From Opitutia bacterium (lineage in GTDB: Bacteria > Verrucomicrobiota > Verrucomicrobiia > Opitutales > Coraliomargaritaceae): a stretch of DNA of 20,678 nucleotides. The stretch spans positions 1 through 20,678 of the forward strand of contig JABJQI010000124.1 of assembly GCA_018663485.1 (NCBI GenBank), written 5' to 3'. Below the pieces are notes generated by a model. It searched no databases. It was given only the letters and a program-made list of their open reading frames with translations, and was not told where the DNA came from. The stretch's first letter is position 1. Every line of letters begins with the position of its first letter. The translations under genes were made by a program, and so were the position numbers. This document shows, one piece after another, positions 1-9,253 of the stretch.

Positions 1-928
1 AACCAATACAGGTCTTACCTTTTGTCCGTGGCCCTAGGCTGGCAGGGTCGGGGAGTACGGCTTTGAGGAATTCAATCGGCTGTACTTTCTGTCCCTTGAA
101 ATCGATCGGCTCAATCGAAGTCATTCCGACGTTTTCCAGCACCTTGAGGTGGGCTAGATACTTCTGCGAAAATGTCATCCAGAAGCGGATGCGCTTGAGG
201 CCTTTAATGTTTTGGCAGAGAGATTCGAGCTCTTCGTGGTAGAGCAGGTAAGCGTCTTGTTCGCCGACGACGGGAAAGTCGTAGACTTGATGCACGCTCA
301 TTGGCTCGACTTCCTTCCATTCGCCTTCTTCCCAGTAGCGGCCATTCGCAGTGATCTCACGAATGTTGATCTCGGGGTTGAAGTTGGTGGCGAAGTGGTG
401 GCCGTGGTCGCCCGCATTGGCGTCGAGGATATCAATCGTCTCGATTTCGTCAAACAGGTGTTTCTGTGCGTAGGCGCAAAACATGTTGGTCACGCCAGGA
501 TCGAAGCCGGAGCCGAGTAGTGCGGTTAGGCCTGCGTCTTTAAAGCGATCTTGGTAATCCCACTGCCATTTGTATTCAAATTTCGCTTCGTCAATCGGCT
601 CGTAGTTGGCCGTGTCGAGATAATCGACGCCAGCGGCGAGACAGGCATCCATCAGCGGCAAATCTTGATAGGGCAGGGCGACGTTGATGACGAGCTGTGG
701 CTTTTCTGCATTGAGAAACGCCGTCGTCGCGGCGACATCGTCGGCATCGATCGCTGCCGTGCGGATTGTGTGCCCCTGTTTGGCTTCAATGTCTTTGGCG
801 ATCGCATCGCACTTCGAGATGGTACGCGAAGCGAGGACGATTTCTTCGAAAATTTCGGGTAACTGCGCGCATTTATGTGCGACCACGTTTCCGACTCCAC
901 CTGCACCGATAATAATTACTTTAGGCAT
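1..928 (-). CDS. Carboxynorspermidine synthase / saccharopine dehydrogenase family, N-terminal part (runs off window)
   Basis: An open frame starts at an ATG whose first base is 928 and runs off the left edge after 309 codons without a stop. Residues 1-15 (MPKVIIIGAGGVGNV) form a Rossmann NAD(P)-binding GxGGxG loop. Further on are the strings INVALPYQDLPLMDACL, DYLDTANYEP and LLGSGFDPGVTNMF, which are typical of the saccharopine dehydrogenase-like family whose bacterial members include carboxynorspermidine synthase. That enzyme reductively condenses aspartate semialdehyde with diaminopropane or putrescine, giving the carboxy-polyamine precursor of norspermidine or spermidine; it is cytoplasmic. 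Family members are usually about 400 residues, so roughly 90 C-terminal residues are missing. No Shine-Dalgarno sequence precedes the start. A lysine-pathway saccharopine dehydrogenase is the alternative, but the motif set fits the polyamine branch better. The decarboxylase partner is not in the window. Confidence 0.8.
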   Translation of the reverse strand, partial: MPKVIIIGAGGVGNVVAHKCAQLPEIFEEIVLASRTISKCDAIAKDIEAKQGHTIRTAAIDADDVAATTAFLNAEKPQLVINVALPYQDLPLMDACLAAGVDYLDTANYEPIDEAKFEYKWQWDYQDRFKDAGLTALLGSGFDPGVTNMFCAYAQKHLFDEIETIDILDANAGDHGHHFATNFNPEINIREITANGRYWEEGEWKEVEPMSVHQVYDFPVVGEQDAYLLYHEELESLCQNIKGLKRIRFWMTFSQKYLAHLKVLENVGMTSIEPIDFKGQKVQPIEFLKAVLPDPASLGPRTKGKTCIG

Positions 929-1014
929 GCTGAAATCTTAAGGCGAACTGCGCCCAATTCTGCAAGAATATTTAGCACACCCGAATGGGGCGCAGGTGTA
1001 ATTGCGGCTGTTGT

Positions 1015-2322
1015 TTACTCGGGGAGGTTCAGCCTGATGGTGCCGATCTCCAGTGCGCGATCACTCTCGTGAGCTTTGGCGATCATTGTATAATGATCTG
1101 CATTCGGTGTGATTGCCAGTGTCGCTGTAGCCTCGCTCGCCAGAGCATCGGGGGAGGCTTCAACTGGTAAGTAGCTGCGTTGGATGTAGCTGCCCTCAAT
1201 CAGTATGAGCGCTGAATTCTTTAAGAGCGTGTCTTTAAGTAGGCCTGCGACTAATATGGATTGTGCGGTCGAATCGCCTGTAGTGACTGTTTCAAAAAGA
1301 TAGGGATTGGCTAGGCCTGAAAGCTTTTCGATCAACTGATTTGGATCGTTAATTGTCACGCTTACAGGTATTGTGCGTGCAGTCGTTACGACTGCAGTCG
1401 TCGTCGGGGTATTTGTCACTTCGGTCGTGGACTCTACAGCAATGATAGGTGCTGCCGCTGACGGTGACAGGACCTGATGGGCATCGGCGATGTAGAACAA
1501 CACGCTGCTGATGAGTTGTTGTGAATCTAGGTCGAGTGCGCGCACTGATAACAGTGCCTCTGTCCCATCGCCTGGTGTGATTACTTCGATTGCGAGTAGG
1601 GCAACTTTTTCGCCTGCGAAGACTGAGGCGTTTTCGTATTGAAAGATATAGCTCGCAGTCGCTTCGTCTAATACGAGTTTCAGTCCGAGAGGGACTTTGA
1701 CGCTGAATTGTGTGCCGTCTGCTTGGATGAAGGTATCGTAGGTGGCATTGTGTACTTCCGGTGCGGCTTTACTGCTTTGTATCGCTGTTATAATGTGCAG
1801 ACCATCGTAAAAGATGTTGGTGTAGCCGGCATTGCGGCAGTTTTCGAGTGTTTGTATTGCGGCTTGTTCAATCGCGATCGGATACGTTTGTTCGATCACC
1901 TCGAAATTATATTTCTTCGCTGCGACTGCTTGATTGTTAATCTGCTGATCTTGTGCTGCAGTCAATAGCGCGATCATTTGCTGCTGAGCTGAGCGGACCT
2001 TTGCTTGCCCTTCTTTGACCAATTGTTTTCCGTGTTCGTGGATGGGCTTTAAATCCTTGTCTGGGTTCAGTGTTGAGGGCTTTTGTGTTTGGAGATTTCG
2101 ACCACTGCGAATATCGGATTCCGCTTGTTTAATGAGCTGCGCCGCTTCGATGTAGTCCACTCGCTGTTGCTGCGTCATATAGGGACGCAGTGCATTGCTT
2201 TGCTCGATGATGCTGAGATCGAGCGGTGCTTCTTTTGTGGAGGCTGCCTGACTTGATAGTGGCAGTGCGCAGAGTAATAGAAAAATGAATTGGCAAAATG
2301 CCAGAGCAAACGAATTGAGCAT
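1015..2322 (-). CDS. Secreted protein of unknown function with helical N-terminal region and Thr-rich linker
   Basis: The 435-residue product is not recognised. The ATG at 2322 opens a clear signal peptide: a hydrophobic core (FIFLLLCALPL) followed by a likely signal peptidase I site after SSQA, near residue 26. Residues about 27-150 are rich in Gln, Ala, Lys and Glu and look helical, possibly coiled coil. A middle part (about 150-285) looks like alternating strands. A Thr/Val/Ala-rich low-complexity linker (about 290-312, TEVTNTPTTTAVV within it) leads to a C-terminal domain of about 120 residues with predicted strands. There are no membrane segments after the signal and no lipobox, so a periplasmic or exported protein is inferred. 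It ends 86 nt before the start of the next minus-strand gene, and the two could be co-transcribed. No catalytic motif was seen. Confidence 0.7.
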   Translation of the reverse strand: MLNSFALAFCQFIFLLLCALPLSSQAASTKEAPLDLSIIEQSNALRPYMTQQQRVDYIEAAQLIKQAESDIRSGRNLQTQKPSTLNPDKDLKPIHEHGKQLVKEGQAKVRSAQQQMIALLTAAQDQQINNQAVAAKKYNFEVIEQTYPIAIEQAAIQTLENCRNAGYTNIFYDGLHIITAIQSSKAAPEVHNATYDTFIQADGTQFSVKVPLGLKLVLDEATASYIFQYENASVFAGEKVALLAIEVITPGDGTEALLSVRALDLDSQQLISSVLFYIADAHQVLSPSAAAPIIAVESTTEVTNTPTTTAVVTTARTIPVSVTINDPNQLIEKLSGLANPYLFETVTTGDSTAQSILVAGLLKDTLLKNSALILIEGSYIQRSYLPVEASPDALASEATATLAITPNADHYTMIAKAHESDRALEIGTIRLNLPE

Positions 2323-2465
2323 TTGAAACAGGTCTGTGGGGATTGTAACCTAGGGAAGTCATATGAGAAGTGCTCGATGGTGGAGGTCTTAGAGGGATTG
2401 CCAAGTGTTTTAGCTGAGTAATTTTCATTATAAGCACGCGTCGCTGCGTCTTTCCGTGACGTTTA

Positions 2466-2495
2466 TTGACATAGGGCGGAATCTGGCTGTTGTAG
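2466..2495 (+). promoter_or_regulatory. Candidate promoter of sufT
   Basis: A perfect TTGACA hexamer at 2466-2471 is followed 18 nt later by TTGTAG (2490-2495), a poor -10 box. If used, transcription would begin almost at the sufT ATG (2501), giving a leaderless mRNA. An alternative A/T-rich box TATAAG lies at 2429-2434. This is pattern matching only. Confidence 0.3.
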
Positions 2496-2500
2496 GGTAT

Positions 2501-3067
2501 ATGAATTTTAACGAAGAATTGACACTCGTTCGCGATACAACTGCCACGGTGATTCCCGCAGGGGAGGAGCAAGTGCTGCCAGCTGGTACGCGTGCTGTGA
2601 TTTCTCAAGCACTCGGCGGCACGGTCACGATCCGCACCGACTCTGGGCTTTTTCGCCTTTCGAGCAAAGACTGGGATGCGCTGGGTTCAGCTGCTCAAGC
2701 TGAGCTCAGTGCCGCGGCAAAAGATTCGGAAGTCGAGCAAAGTAGTGAGCCTTTTAGTGACGATCAGGTGTGGGAGGCGATGAAGGGCTGTTTCGACCCA
2801 GAGATTCCAGTTAACATTGTCGATCTAGGGCTTATTTATGACATGCAGGTCGTGTCAGCAGATGCGGATGGTAAGCATGCTATCAATGTAAAAATGACAC
2901 TGACAGCACAAGGCTGCGGTATGGGCCCAGTGATCGCGGATGATGCTAAAACTCGCATCGAAGCGCTCAAGGATGTTTCTGGTGCTCAAGTCGACATCGT
3001 TTGGGATCCACCGTGGACGCCGCACATGATTTCTGACGCCGGGCGTGCTAAACTGGGTTTAGAGTAG
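2501..3067 (+). CDS. sufT: Fe-S cluster assembly protein SufT (MIP18/DUF59 family)
   Basis: The 188-residue product matches SufT over its whole length. The N-terminal part has the LPAGT (26-30) and ISQALGG (34-40) motifs and the SSKDWDALG segment. The MIP18/PaaD-like domain has DPEIPVNIVDLGLIYD (99-114), the conserved Cys139 in TAQGCGMG, and WDPPWTP (168-174). SufT helps mature iron-sulfur proteins and is thought to act in cluster carriage or transfer rather than as the scaffold; it is cytoplasmic. I chose the ATG at 2501 because family members begin just before this point. An in-frame GTG at 2456 would add 15 residues that do not look conserved. The gene stands alone here, away from a suf operon, divergent from the secreted unknown protein and convergent with pntB. 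Confidence 0.9.
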   Translation: MNFNEELTLVRDTTATVIPAGEEQVLPAGTRAVISQALGGTVTIRTDSGLFRLSSKDWDALGSAAQAELSAAAKDSEVEQSSEPFSDDQVWEAMKGCFDPEIPVNIVDLGLIYDMQVVSADADGKHAINVKMTLTAQGCGMGPVIADDAKTRIEALKDVSGAQVDIVWDPPWTPHMISDAGRAKLGLE

Positions 3068-3117
3068 CTCGGCGAAGCCGAGCCGTGACGACCTGTGGTC
3101 GAGTGATCGCCTTCGGC
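3067..3117. repeat. Cluster of small triloop hairpins after sufT
   Basis: Starting at the last base of the sufT stop codon are three adjacent inverted repeats with 3-nt loops: GCTCGGC-GAA-GCCGAGC (3067-3083), CGACC-TGT-GGTCG (3089-3101) and a short GCC-TTC-GGC (3109-3117). None is followed by a T run on either strand, so this is not a classic terminator. It may be a REP-like palindromic element; only one copy is visible here. Confidence 0.5.
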
Positions 3118-3173
3118 TAGTGAGAATGTGGCGTATCCGTTTGTCGGGCGCCTATGCCAGCATTTCACAGTCG

Positions 3174-3195
3174 AAGTGGCTTCCAGCCGCTTTTT
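3174..3195 (+). terminator. Probable rho-independent terminator of sufT
   Basis: AAGTGGCT (3174-3181) pairs with AGCCGCTT (3185-3192) through an 8-bp stem with one G-U pair and a TCC loop. Three more T residues follow, so the total T run from 3191 to 3195 is partly in the stem. It lies about 105 nt past the sufT stop. The short T tail makes this moderate evidence. Confidence 0.4.
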
Positions 3196-3235
3196 CCATG
3201 CAGATGACAAGCGGCAAGATGCCCTTCTACTTCCC

Positions 3236-3271
3236 TTCACTAATCCACTTTCACTACCACTCGTCACTCCG
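3236..3271 (-). repeat. Degenerate AGTG heptamer-like tract downstream of pntB
   Basis: On the plus strand CACT recurs at 3238, 3246, 3252, 3258 and 3265 (AGTG on the pntB strand). The spacing is 6-8 nt with a mean near 7. This resembles the heptad-phased spacers inside the pnt operon, but the phase here is not exact. Confidence 0.35.
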
Positions 3272-3283
3272 TGCGTAGCGCGG

Positions 3284-4717
<1,434 letters not shown>

Positions 4718-4755
4718 TCAGTATTTAAAGTTCGATATTGGATGTTCGCGGCGCG
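4718..4755 (-). repeat. Heptad-phased spacer between pntAB and pntB
   Basis: Read on the minus strand, the 38-nt spacer divides into five 7-nt units followed by TGA and then the pntB ATG. Three consecutive units, CGAACAT (4748-4742), CCAATAT (4741-4735) and CGAACTT (4734-4728), share a CGAAcaT-like consensus. Confidence 0.5.
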
Positions 4756-5034
4756 CTATTTCTTCTTTTTAAACATGCCGAGCATGCGGTCGGTGACCAT
4801 GTAGCCGCCGACGACGTTGACGGTCGCGAGCACGATGGCGGCGAAGCCGAGCCAAACGGATAGGTTGTCGGAGCTGGTGTTGACGGCAAGAATCGCGCCA
4901 ACGACGGTGATCCCTGAGATCGCATTCGAGCCAGACATGAGCGGCGTGTGCAACTGCGAGGGGACTTTTGCGATGAGCTCAAAGCCGAGGAAGCCAGAGA
5001 GCACAAAGATGAAGAGTAAGAGTATGAGTTCCAT
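4756..5034 (-). CDS. pntAB: NAD(P) transhydrogenase subunit alpha, membrane part (PntAB / alpha-2)
   Basis: The 92-residue product starts MELILLLFIFVLSGFLGFEL and holds three predicted membrane segments (about 2-19, 34-52, 58-80) separated by the conserved loop VPSQLHTPLMSGSNAISG. It ends in a basic FKKKK tail. This is the short membrane subunit of the three-gene transhydrogenase type known from Rhodospirillum rubrum; in E. coli the same segment is fused to the alpha subunit. The frame is open upstream to 5118, but the extra 28 residues are merely the translated low-complexity spacer, so the ATG at 5034 is the start. It lies between pntAA (94-nt spacer) and pntB (38-nt spacer). No Shine-Dalgarno sequence is present; the upstream bases are pyrimidine-rich. 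Confidence 0.93.
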   Translation of the reverse strand: MELILLLFIFVLSGFLGFELIAKVPSQLHTPLMSGSNAISGITVVGAILAVNTSSDNLSVWLGFAAIVLATVNVVGGYMVTDRMLGMFKKKK

Positions 5035-5128
5035 GGAGAGTGTTGTTGGTTGAAAATTGTTTGTTGTTGGATGGTAGCTGTTTGTTGGTATTCGATTCGA
5101 ACAACGTGCAACAAACAACTAGCAACGA
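5035..5128 (-). repeat. Heptad-phased low-complexity spacer between pntAA and pntAB
   Basis: On the minus strand the 94 nt between the pntAA stop and the pntAB start fall into thirteen 7-nt units plus TCC. The first four units (5128-5101) share a xxGTTGx pattern, for example TCGTTGC and TAGTTGT. Six of the last seven units (5086-5038) begin with A and A/T and end in C, for example AACAAAC (twice) and ATCCAAC; the remaining one is AGCTACC. The first and second halves are complementary in part: TGTTTGTTG can pair with CAACAAACA, so the mRNA could fold. Confidence 0.6.
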
Positions 5129-6268
5129 TTAACCTTTAAAGCGTTCGTGGACGATTGCGCCGCCCTTAGTAATGAGGCAACCGTTGAGGATTTCGTCGTC
5201 TTCCTTGTACTGGAAGTCCTGCGCTTCGGTATCCCAGAAATGTTCGATGAGATTGTAGAAGTTGGAGGCCAGCATGAGTGTGGCGTCTTTCGGATAATAG
5301 CCTTCGAGGTTTTCGGGGCCGATGATACGCACGCCTTTTTCGGTGACGACTTCTTTGCCGACTTTGGAGCCTTCGACGTTGCCGCCAGATTCGACTGCGA
5401 GATCGATGAGAATGCTGCCAGACTGCATTTGATCGAGCACCTCGTTGTTGAGGATGAGCGGTGCTTTGCGGCCAAACAGCTTTGCTGTAGTAATGACGAC
5501 GTCGGCGCGGGCACAGGCCTTGGCCATTTCTTGACGTTGCTTATCAAGTTGCTCGGGCGTGAGTTCTTTGGCGTAGCCTTGGTCGGTCTCGCTCATCTCG
5601 CCGAGATCGACTTTAACAAACTTTGCGCCGAGCGATTTAACCTGCTCTTCGACGACCGGTCGTGTGTCGAATGCTTCCACGCGTGCGCCGAGACGTTTGG
5701 CGGTGGCGATCGCTTGTAGGCCGGCAACGCCAACTCCGATGATAAAGAAGCGGGCGGGGGAGATGGTGCCAGCGGGCGTCATCATCATTGGCAGAATTTT
5801 AGTCATACGATCCGTTGCCATCGTCACTGCAGCATAGCCCGCCAAATTTGCCTGTGAGGAAAGTGCGTCCATCTTTTGCGCCAACGTGCTGCGTGGAATC
5901 ATCTCCATGCTAATGGCCGAGATGTCGCGCTTGGCGAGTTCGTCGATCAACTCCTTTTCGTTGAACGGATCGAGGAAACTAATGTGTATCGTGCCGGGCT
6001 TGATCTTATCCAGATCTTCGGGCGATGGCTTGCTCACACGTGCAACGATGTCGGCTTGAGCGTAGCCAGTGTCGGCGTCGGGCACGATTGTGGCACCGGC
6101 CTTTTCGTATTCAGCGTCGCTGTAGTCGGATTGTGTGCCAGCACCCGCTTGAATGAGGACTTCGAGGCCGAGTGCGCAGAGCTTGGTGACAGTTGTTGGC
6201 GCGACGGTGGCGCGTGTCTCGGTGGGATTGGTTTCGAGGGGAGCGAAAAAGCGCTTCGTAGAGTTCAT
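5129..6268 (-). CDS. pntAA: NAD(P) transhydrogenase subunit alpha, NAD-binding part (PntAA / alpha-1)
   Basis: The 379-residue soluble product is domain I of the proton-translocating transhydrogenase, which binds NAD(H) and exchanges hydride with the NADP-bound PntB domain. It belongs to the alanine dehydrogenase/PntA family. Visible signatures are TETRATVAPTTVTKL (16-30), EMIPRSTLAQKMDALSSQAN (122-141), the Rossmann loop IIGVGVAGLQAIATAKRLGA (176-195) with the acidic EAFDTRP after it, and IIGPENLEGYYPKDATLMLA near the C terminus. The length is normal for the separate alpha-1 subunit. It is the first gene of pntAA-pntAB-pntB. The leader is A/T-rich with no Shine-Dalgarno sequence, and an inverted repeat lies at 6325-6350 upstream. 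Confidence 0.96.
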   Translation of the reverse strand: MNSTKRFFAPLETNPTETRATVAPTTVTKLCALGLEVLIQAGAGTQSDYSDAEYEKAGATIVPDADTGYAQADIVARVSKPSPEDLDKIKPGTIHISFLDPFNEKELIDELAKRDISAISMEMIPRSTLAQKMDALSSQANLAGYAAVTMATDRMTKILPMMMTPAGTISPARFFIIGVGVAGLQAIATAKRLGARVEAFDTRPVVEEQVKSLGAKFVKVDLGEMSETDQGYAKELTPEQLDKQRQEMAKACARADVVITTAKLFGRKAPLILNNEVLDQMQSGSILIDLAVESGGNVEGSKVGKEVVTEKGVRIIGPENLEGYYPKDATLMLASNFYNLIEHFWDTEAQDFQYKEDDEILNGCLITKGGAIVHERFKG

Positions 6269-6324
6269 AGGTTAGATTTTTCGTTAAGTAAAATTTATAA
6301 AATCGATTCTTTGATTTAGCTTAG

Positions 6325-6350
6325 CTTATTGCTGGCGGGCAAGCAATAAG
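6325..6350. promoter_or_regulatory. 9-bp inverted repeat upstream of pntAA
   Basis: CTTATTGCT (6325-6333) and AGCAATAAG (6342-6350) are perfect inverted arms around an 8-nt G+C-rich loop. They lie 57-82 nt upstream of the pntAA start. No T run follows on the minus strand. It could be an operator or an mRNA leader hairpin; its role is unknown. Confidence 0.4.
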
Positions 6351-6359
6351 TTCATTTGT

Positions 6360-6497
6360 GATGAGTTGGATACTTCGAAGCTTGCTTCGGATTGTTGGAG
6401 GGCAACGCTCCGTCGTTGCCATGATGTGGAACCGGCGTGTGGAAACGACGGAGCGTTTCCCTCCAGAAATGGTTTCGATGACGTATTTGTGCAGTGT
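6360..6497. repeat. 138-nt tandem element, copy 1
   Basis: This copy is directly abutted by a second copy with exactly 138-nt period and only about seven differences. It contains a short hairpin CGAAGC-TT-GCTTCG (6376-6389). It also holds a long inverted repeat whose 25-nt arms (6396-6420 and 6441-6465) match at 23 positions around a 20-nt loop. The outermost arm bases are TGGAGGG and CCCTCCA. Confidence 0.85.
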
Positions 6498-6635
6498 GAT
6501 GGGTTTGATGCCTCGAAGCTTGCTTCGGATTGTTGGAGGGCAACGCTCCGTCGTTGCCATGATGTGGAGCCGGCGTGTGGAAACGACGGAGCGTTTCCCT
6601 CCAGAAATGGTTTCGAGGGCGTATTTGTGCAGTGT
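6498..6635. repeat. 138-nt tandem element, copy 2
   Basis: This copy has the same internal structure as copy 1: the short hairpin at 6514-6527 and inverted arms at 6534-6558 and 6579-6603. Differences from copy 1 are clustered in the first 15 nt, with one base in the loop and two near the end; both arms are unchanged. Similarity stops at 6635. Confidence 0.85.
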
Positions 6636-6665
6636 GGAGTGGCATGGGTCCTGAGAAGCATGCAC

Positions 6666-6697
6666 AAAAAAGGTTGGGCGCAAAACGCGCCCAACCT
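6666..6697 (-). terminator. Rho-independent terminator of fba
   Basis: On the minus strand an 11-bp perfect stem (AGGTTGGGCGC / GCGCCCAACCT, plus-strand arms 6671-6681 and 6687-6697) with a 5-nt loop is followed directly by a T run (plus-strand A run 6666-6671). It starts 26 nt after the fba stop codon. This is a textbook intrinsic terminator. Confidence 0.9.
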
Positions 6698-6722
6698 GTG
6701 TGAAAGGATTGTTCCGTTTGCC

Positions 6723-7754
<1,032 letters not shown>

Positions 7755-7806
7755 AGTGTAATTAGGTTATGTTGTCTGGTTGGTTTTTGGATTAAGGGAA
7801 GCTAAT

Positions 7807-7818
7807 GGCAGGTCTGCC
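7807..7818. repeat. Small palindrome in the fba leader
   Basis: GGCAG-GT-CTGCC is a perfect 5-bp inverted repeat with a 2-nt loop, about 53-64 nt upstream of the fba start. Flanking CTAAT (7802-7806) and ATTAG (7823-7827) could extend it with a bulge. It may be an operator or leader hairpin of fba, or a weak end signal for the upstream transporter gene. Confidence 0.25.
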
Positions 7819-7878
7819 TCCTATTAGGAAATAGTTATATTTAAGCAGATCAGAATTATTACAACAGTAGAATGCAAC

Positions 7879-9252
7879 TTAGTGGTCACTGGTCGGTGAC
7901 GATTGACTGTGCTTGATTGGCTTGGGAAGTTTGAGGGCAAGAATGAACGGTAGGATTACGATGATCGCACCAAATAGGTAGGCGCTTTTTGATCCATACG
8001 CAAAGTAGGCGAAGGCTGCGAGTAGGGGGCCAATCGCACGCGCGAGTGAGCCTGCGGAGCGAAATACTCCGATGGCTGCGCCTTGTTCTTGTTCCTTGGT
8101 ATAAAGTGAGACCAGTGCGCTGAGAGTCGGCGACACGAGCCCGATCGAAAAGGCCATCAGTGCGAGTGCGCCGAAGAACAACCCGAGGTTCAAGGCGATG
8201 GCTAGGATTAGGAAGGCCGCAATGCCGCAAGCGATTCCTGTCACAGCTAGACGTTTTTCACCAACTGGCCCCGCAAGGCGTCGGACGATGCCACCCTGCA
8301 CTAGGATCAGTACAAAGCCAATGAAAACGAACATGCCGCCATTCTGTGCGGGAGAGAATTGGAAGCGCTCGACCGCCAGAAACGTGAGGGTAAATTCCAT
8401 GCCGCTGAACGCTAACATGTAGAGTAGGTAGACTAGGTTGGTGCGCCGCGTTTCGGGGCAGCGGCTCTTAAACATACGAAACACGGGGACACCTTTGCGG
8501 TCGGAGTTCGTCTTGCCACGATTCTCGATTGGTAGGGTTTCTTTAAAGCTACGCGCAACCCAAATCAGATTAGTGAGTGCGAGCGCGAAACTCACTAATG
8601 CAGGCACGGAGAATGGGTTGACGCCAAACTGTCCCAACGACGGGGCGATCTCCAGTAGGTTAATCTGGGCAAACAAACCGCCGATCCCTGGGCCAACGAT
8701 GAAGCCTAGGCCAAATGCGATACCGATGATCGCCAGTCCGCTGGAGCGCCTCTCGCGGGTGGTGCTGTCCGCGACTGCTGCGGTGGCCACCGAGAGGTTG
8801 CCACCCATCGCGCCACCGAGCACGCGAGCCAGTACTAATACCCAGAACGATGCGGCGAAAAACCATGCGGCATAGCTGAGCGCAAGGCCTGCGATGGTGA
8901 TCAACAGGACTTTACGTCGGCCGACGCGGTCTGAGTAGGCGCCCCATAGTGGTGCGCAAATAAATTGTAGGATCGAGTAGAGCGAGCCGAGGATGCCACC
9001 AAATAGTACCGCCGTCATGAAGCGCGGATCCGCTGCGCCACTACGCTCTGCCCACGCCGAAAGGGGCGCGATGAGTTGCCCTAACAAGCTTCCATCTCCT
9101 GCGCCATTGGGCAGGTAGTAGTCCAGCATCGCCGGAAAAAGTGGGAAGATGATCGAGAATCCGACCAGATCGATAAACAGCGTCAGGAAGATAATCCCAA
9201 GTGTGCGTTTTCCTTGTTTGGGATCAGTAGAAAGTGCGGGGTCAGCTGCCAT
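7879..9252 (-). CDS. MFS transporter, TetA-like drug:H+ antiporter family
   Basis: The 457-residue membrane protein has the 12-segment major facilitator layout. The N-terminal helix carries FIDLVGFSIIFPLFP (26-40), like the TetA/DHA1 group. Motif A is GAYSDRVGRR (104-113) in the loop between segments 2 and 3. A motif B-like Arg143 with GGAMGG follows. The antiporter motif C is GLGFIVGPGIGGL (181-193). Such proteins export drugs or metabolites in exchange for protons, but the substrate cannot be read from the sequence. The loop between segments 1 and 2 is longer than usual (residues about 42-78). The ATG lies 1 nt after the coaD stop, so the two genes are almost certainly co-transcribed; this does not by itself link their functions. 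Confidence 0.88.
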   Translation of the reverse strand: MAADPALSTDPKQGKRTLGIIFLTLFIDLVGFSIIFPLFPAMLDYYLPNGAGDGSLLGQLIAPLSAWAERSGAADPRFMTAVLFGGILGSLYSILQFICAPLWGAYSDRVGRRKVLLITIAGLALSYAAWFFAASFWVLVLARVLGGAMGGNLSVATAAVADSTTRERRSSGLAIIGIAFGLGFIVGPGIGGLFAQINLLEIAPSLGQFGVNPFSVPALVSFALALTNLIWVARSFKETLPIENRGKTNSDRKGVPVFRMFKSRCPETRRTNLVYLLYMLAFSGMEFTLTFLAVERFQFSPAQNGGMFVFIGFVLILVQGGIVRRLAGPVGEKRLAVTGIACGIAAFLILAIALNLGLFFGALALMAFSIGLVSPTLSALVSLYTKEQEQGAAIGVFRSAGSLARAIGPLLAAFAYFAYGSKSAYLFGAIIVILPFILALKLPKPIKHSQSSPTSDH

Positions 9253-9253
9253 A

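Larger units (their letters stand above)
6269..6722. other. Non-coding stretch between pntAA and fba
   Basis: This 454-nt stretch contains no convincing gene. From left to right it holds an A/T-rich leader of pntAA (6269-6320), a 9-bp inverted repeat (6325-6350), a 138-nt element repeated twice in tandem (6360-6635), and the fba terminator (6666-6697). Short open frames cross the repeats in several frames, but they translate the repeat itself and show no codon-like bias or start signal. Confidence 0.75.

Noticed and set aside
2456..2500. GTG start for sufT at 2456
   Set aside because: It would place the TTGACA box inside the gene and add 15 residues upstream of the conserved SufT start.
5035..5118. 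N-terminal extension of PntAB from an ATG at 5118
   Set aside because: The added 28 residues only translate the heptamer spacer (Asn/Thr/Pro/Gln-rich) and are absent from the family; the ATG at 5034 gives the normal PntAB start.
7834..7864. Promoter of fba (TTGTAA and TATAAC on the minus strand)
   Set aside because: The boxes are 19 nt apart and both imperfect; too weak to annotate.
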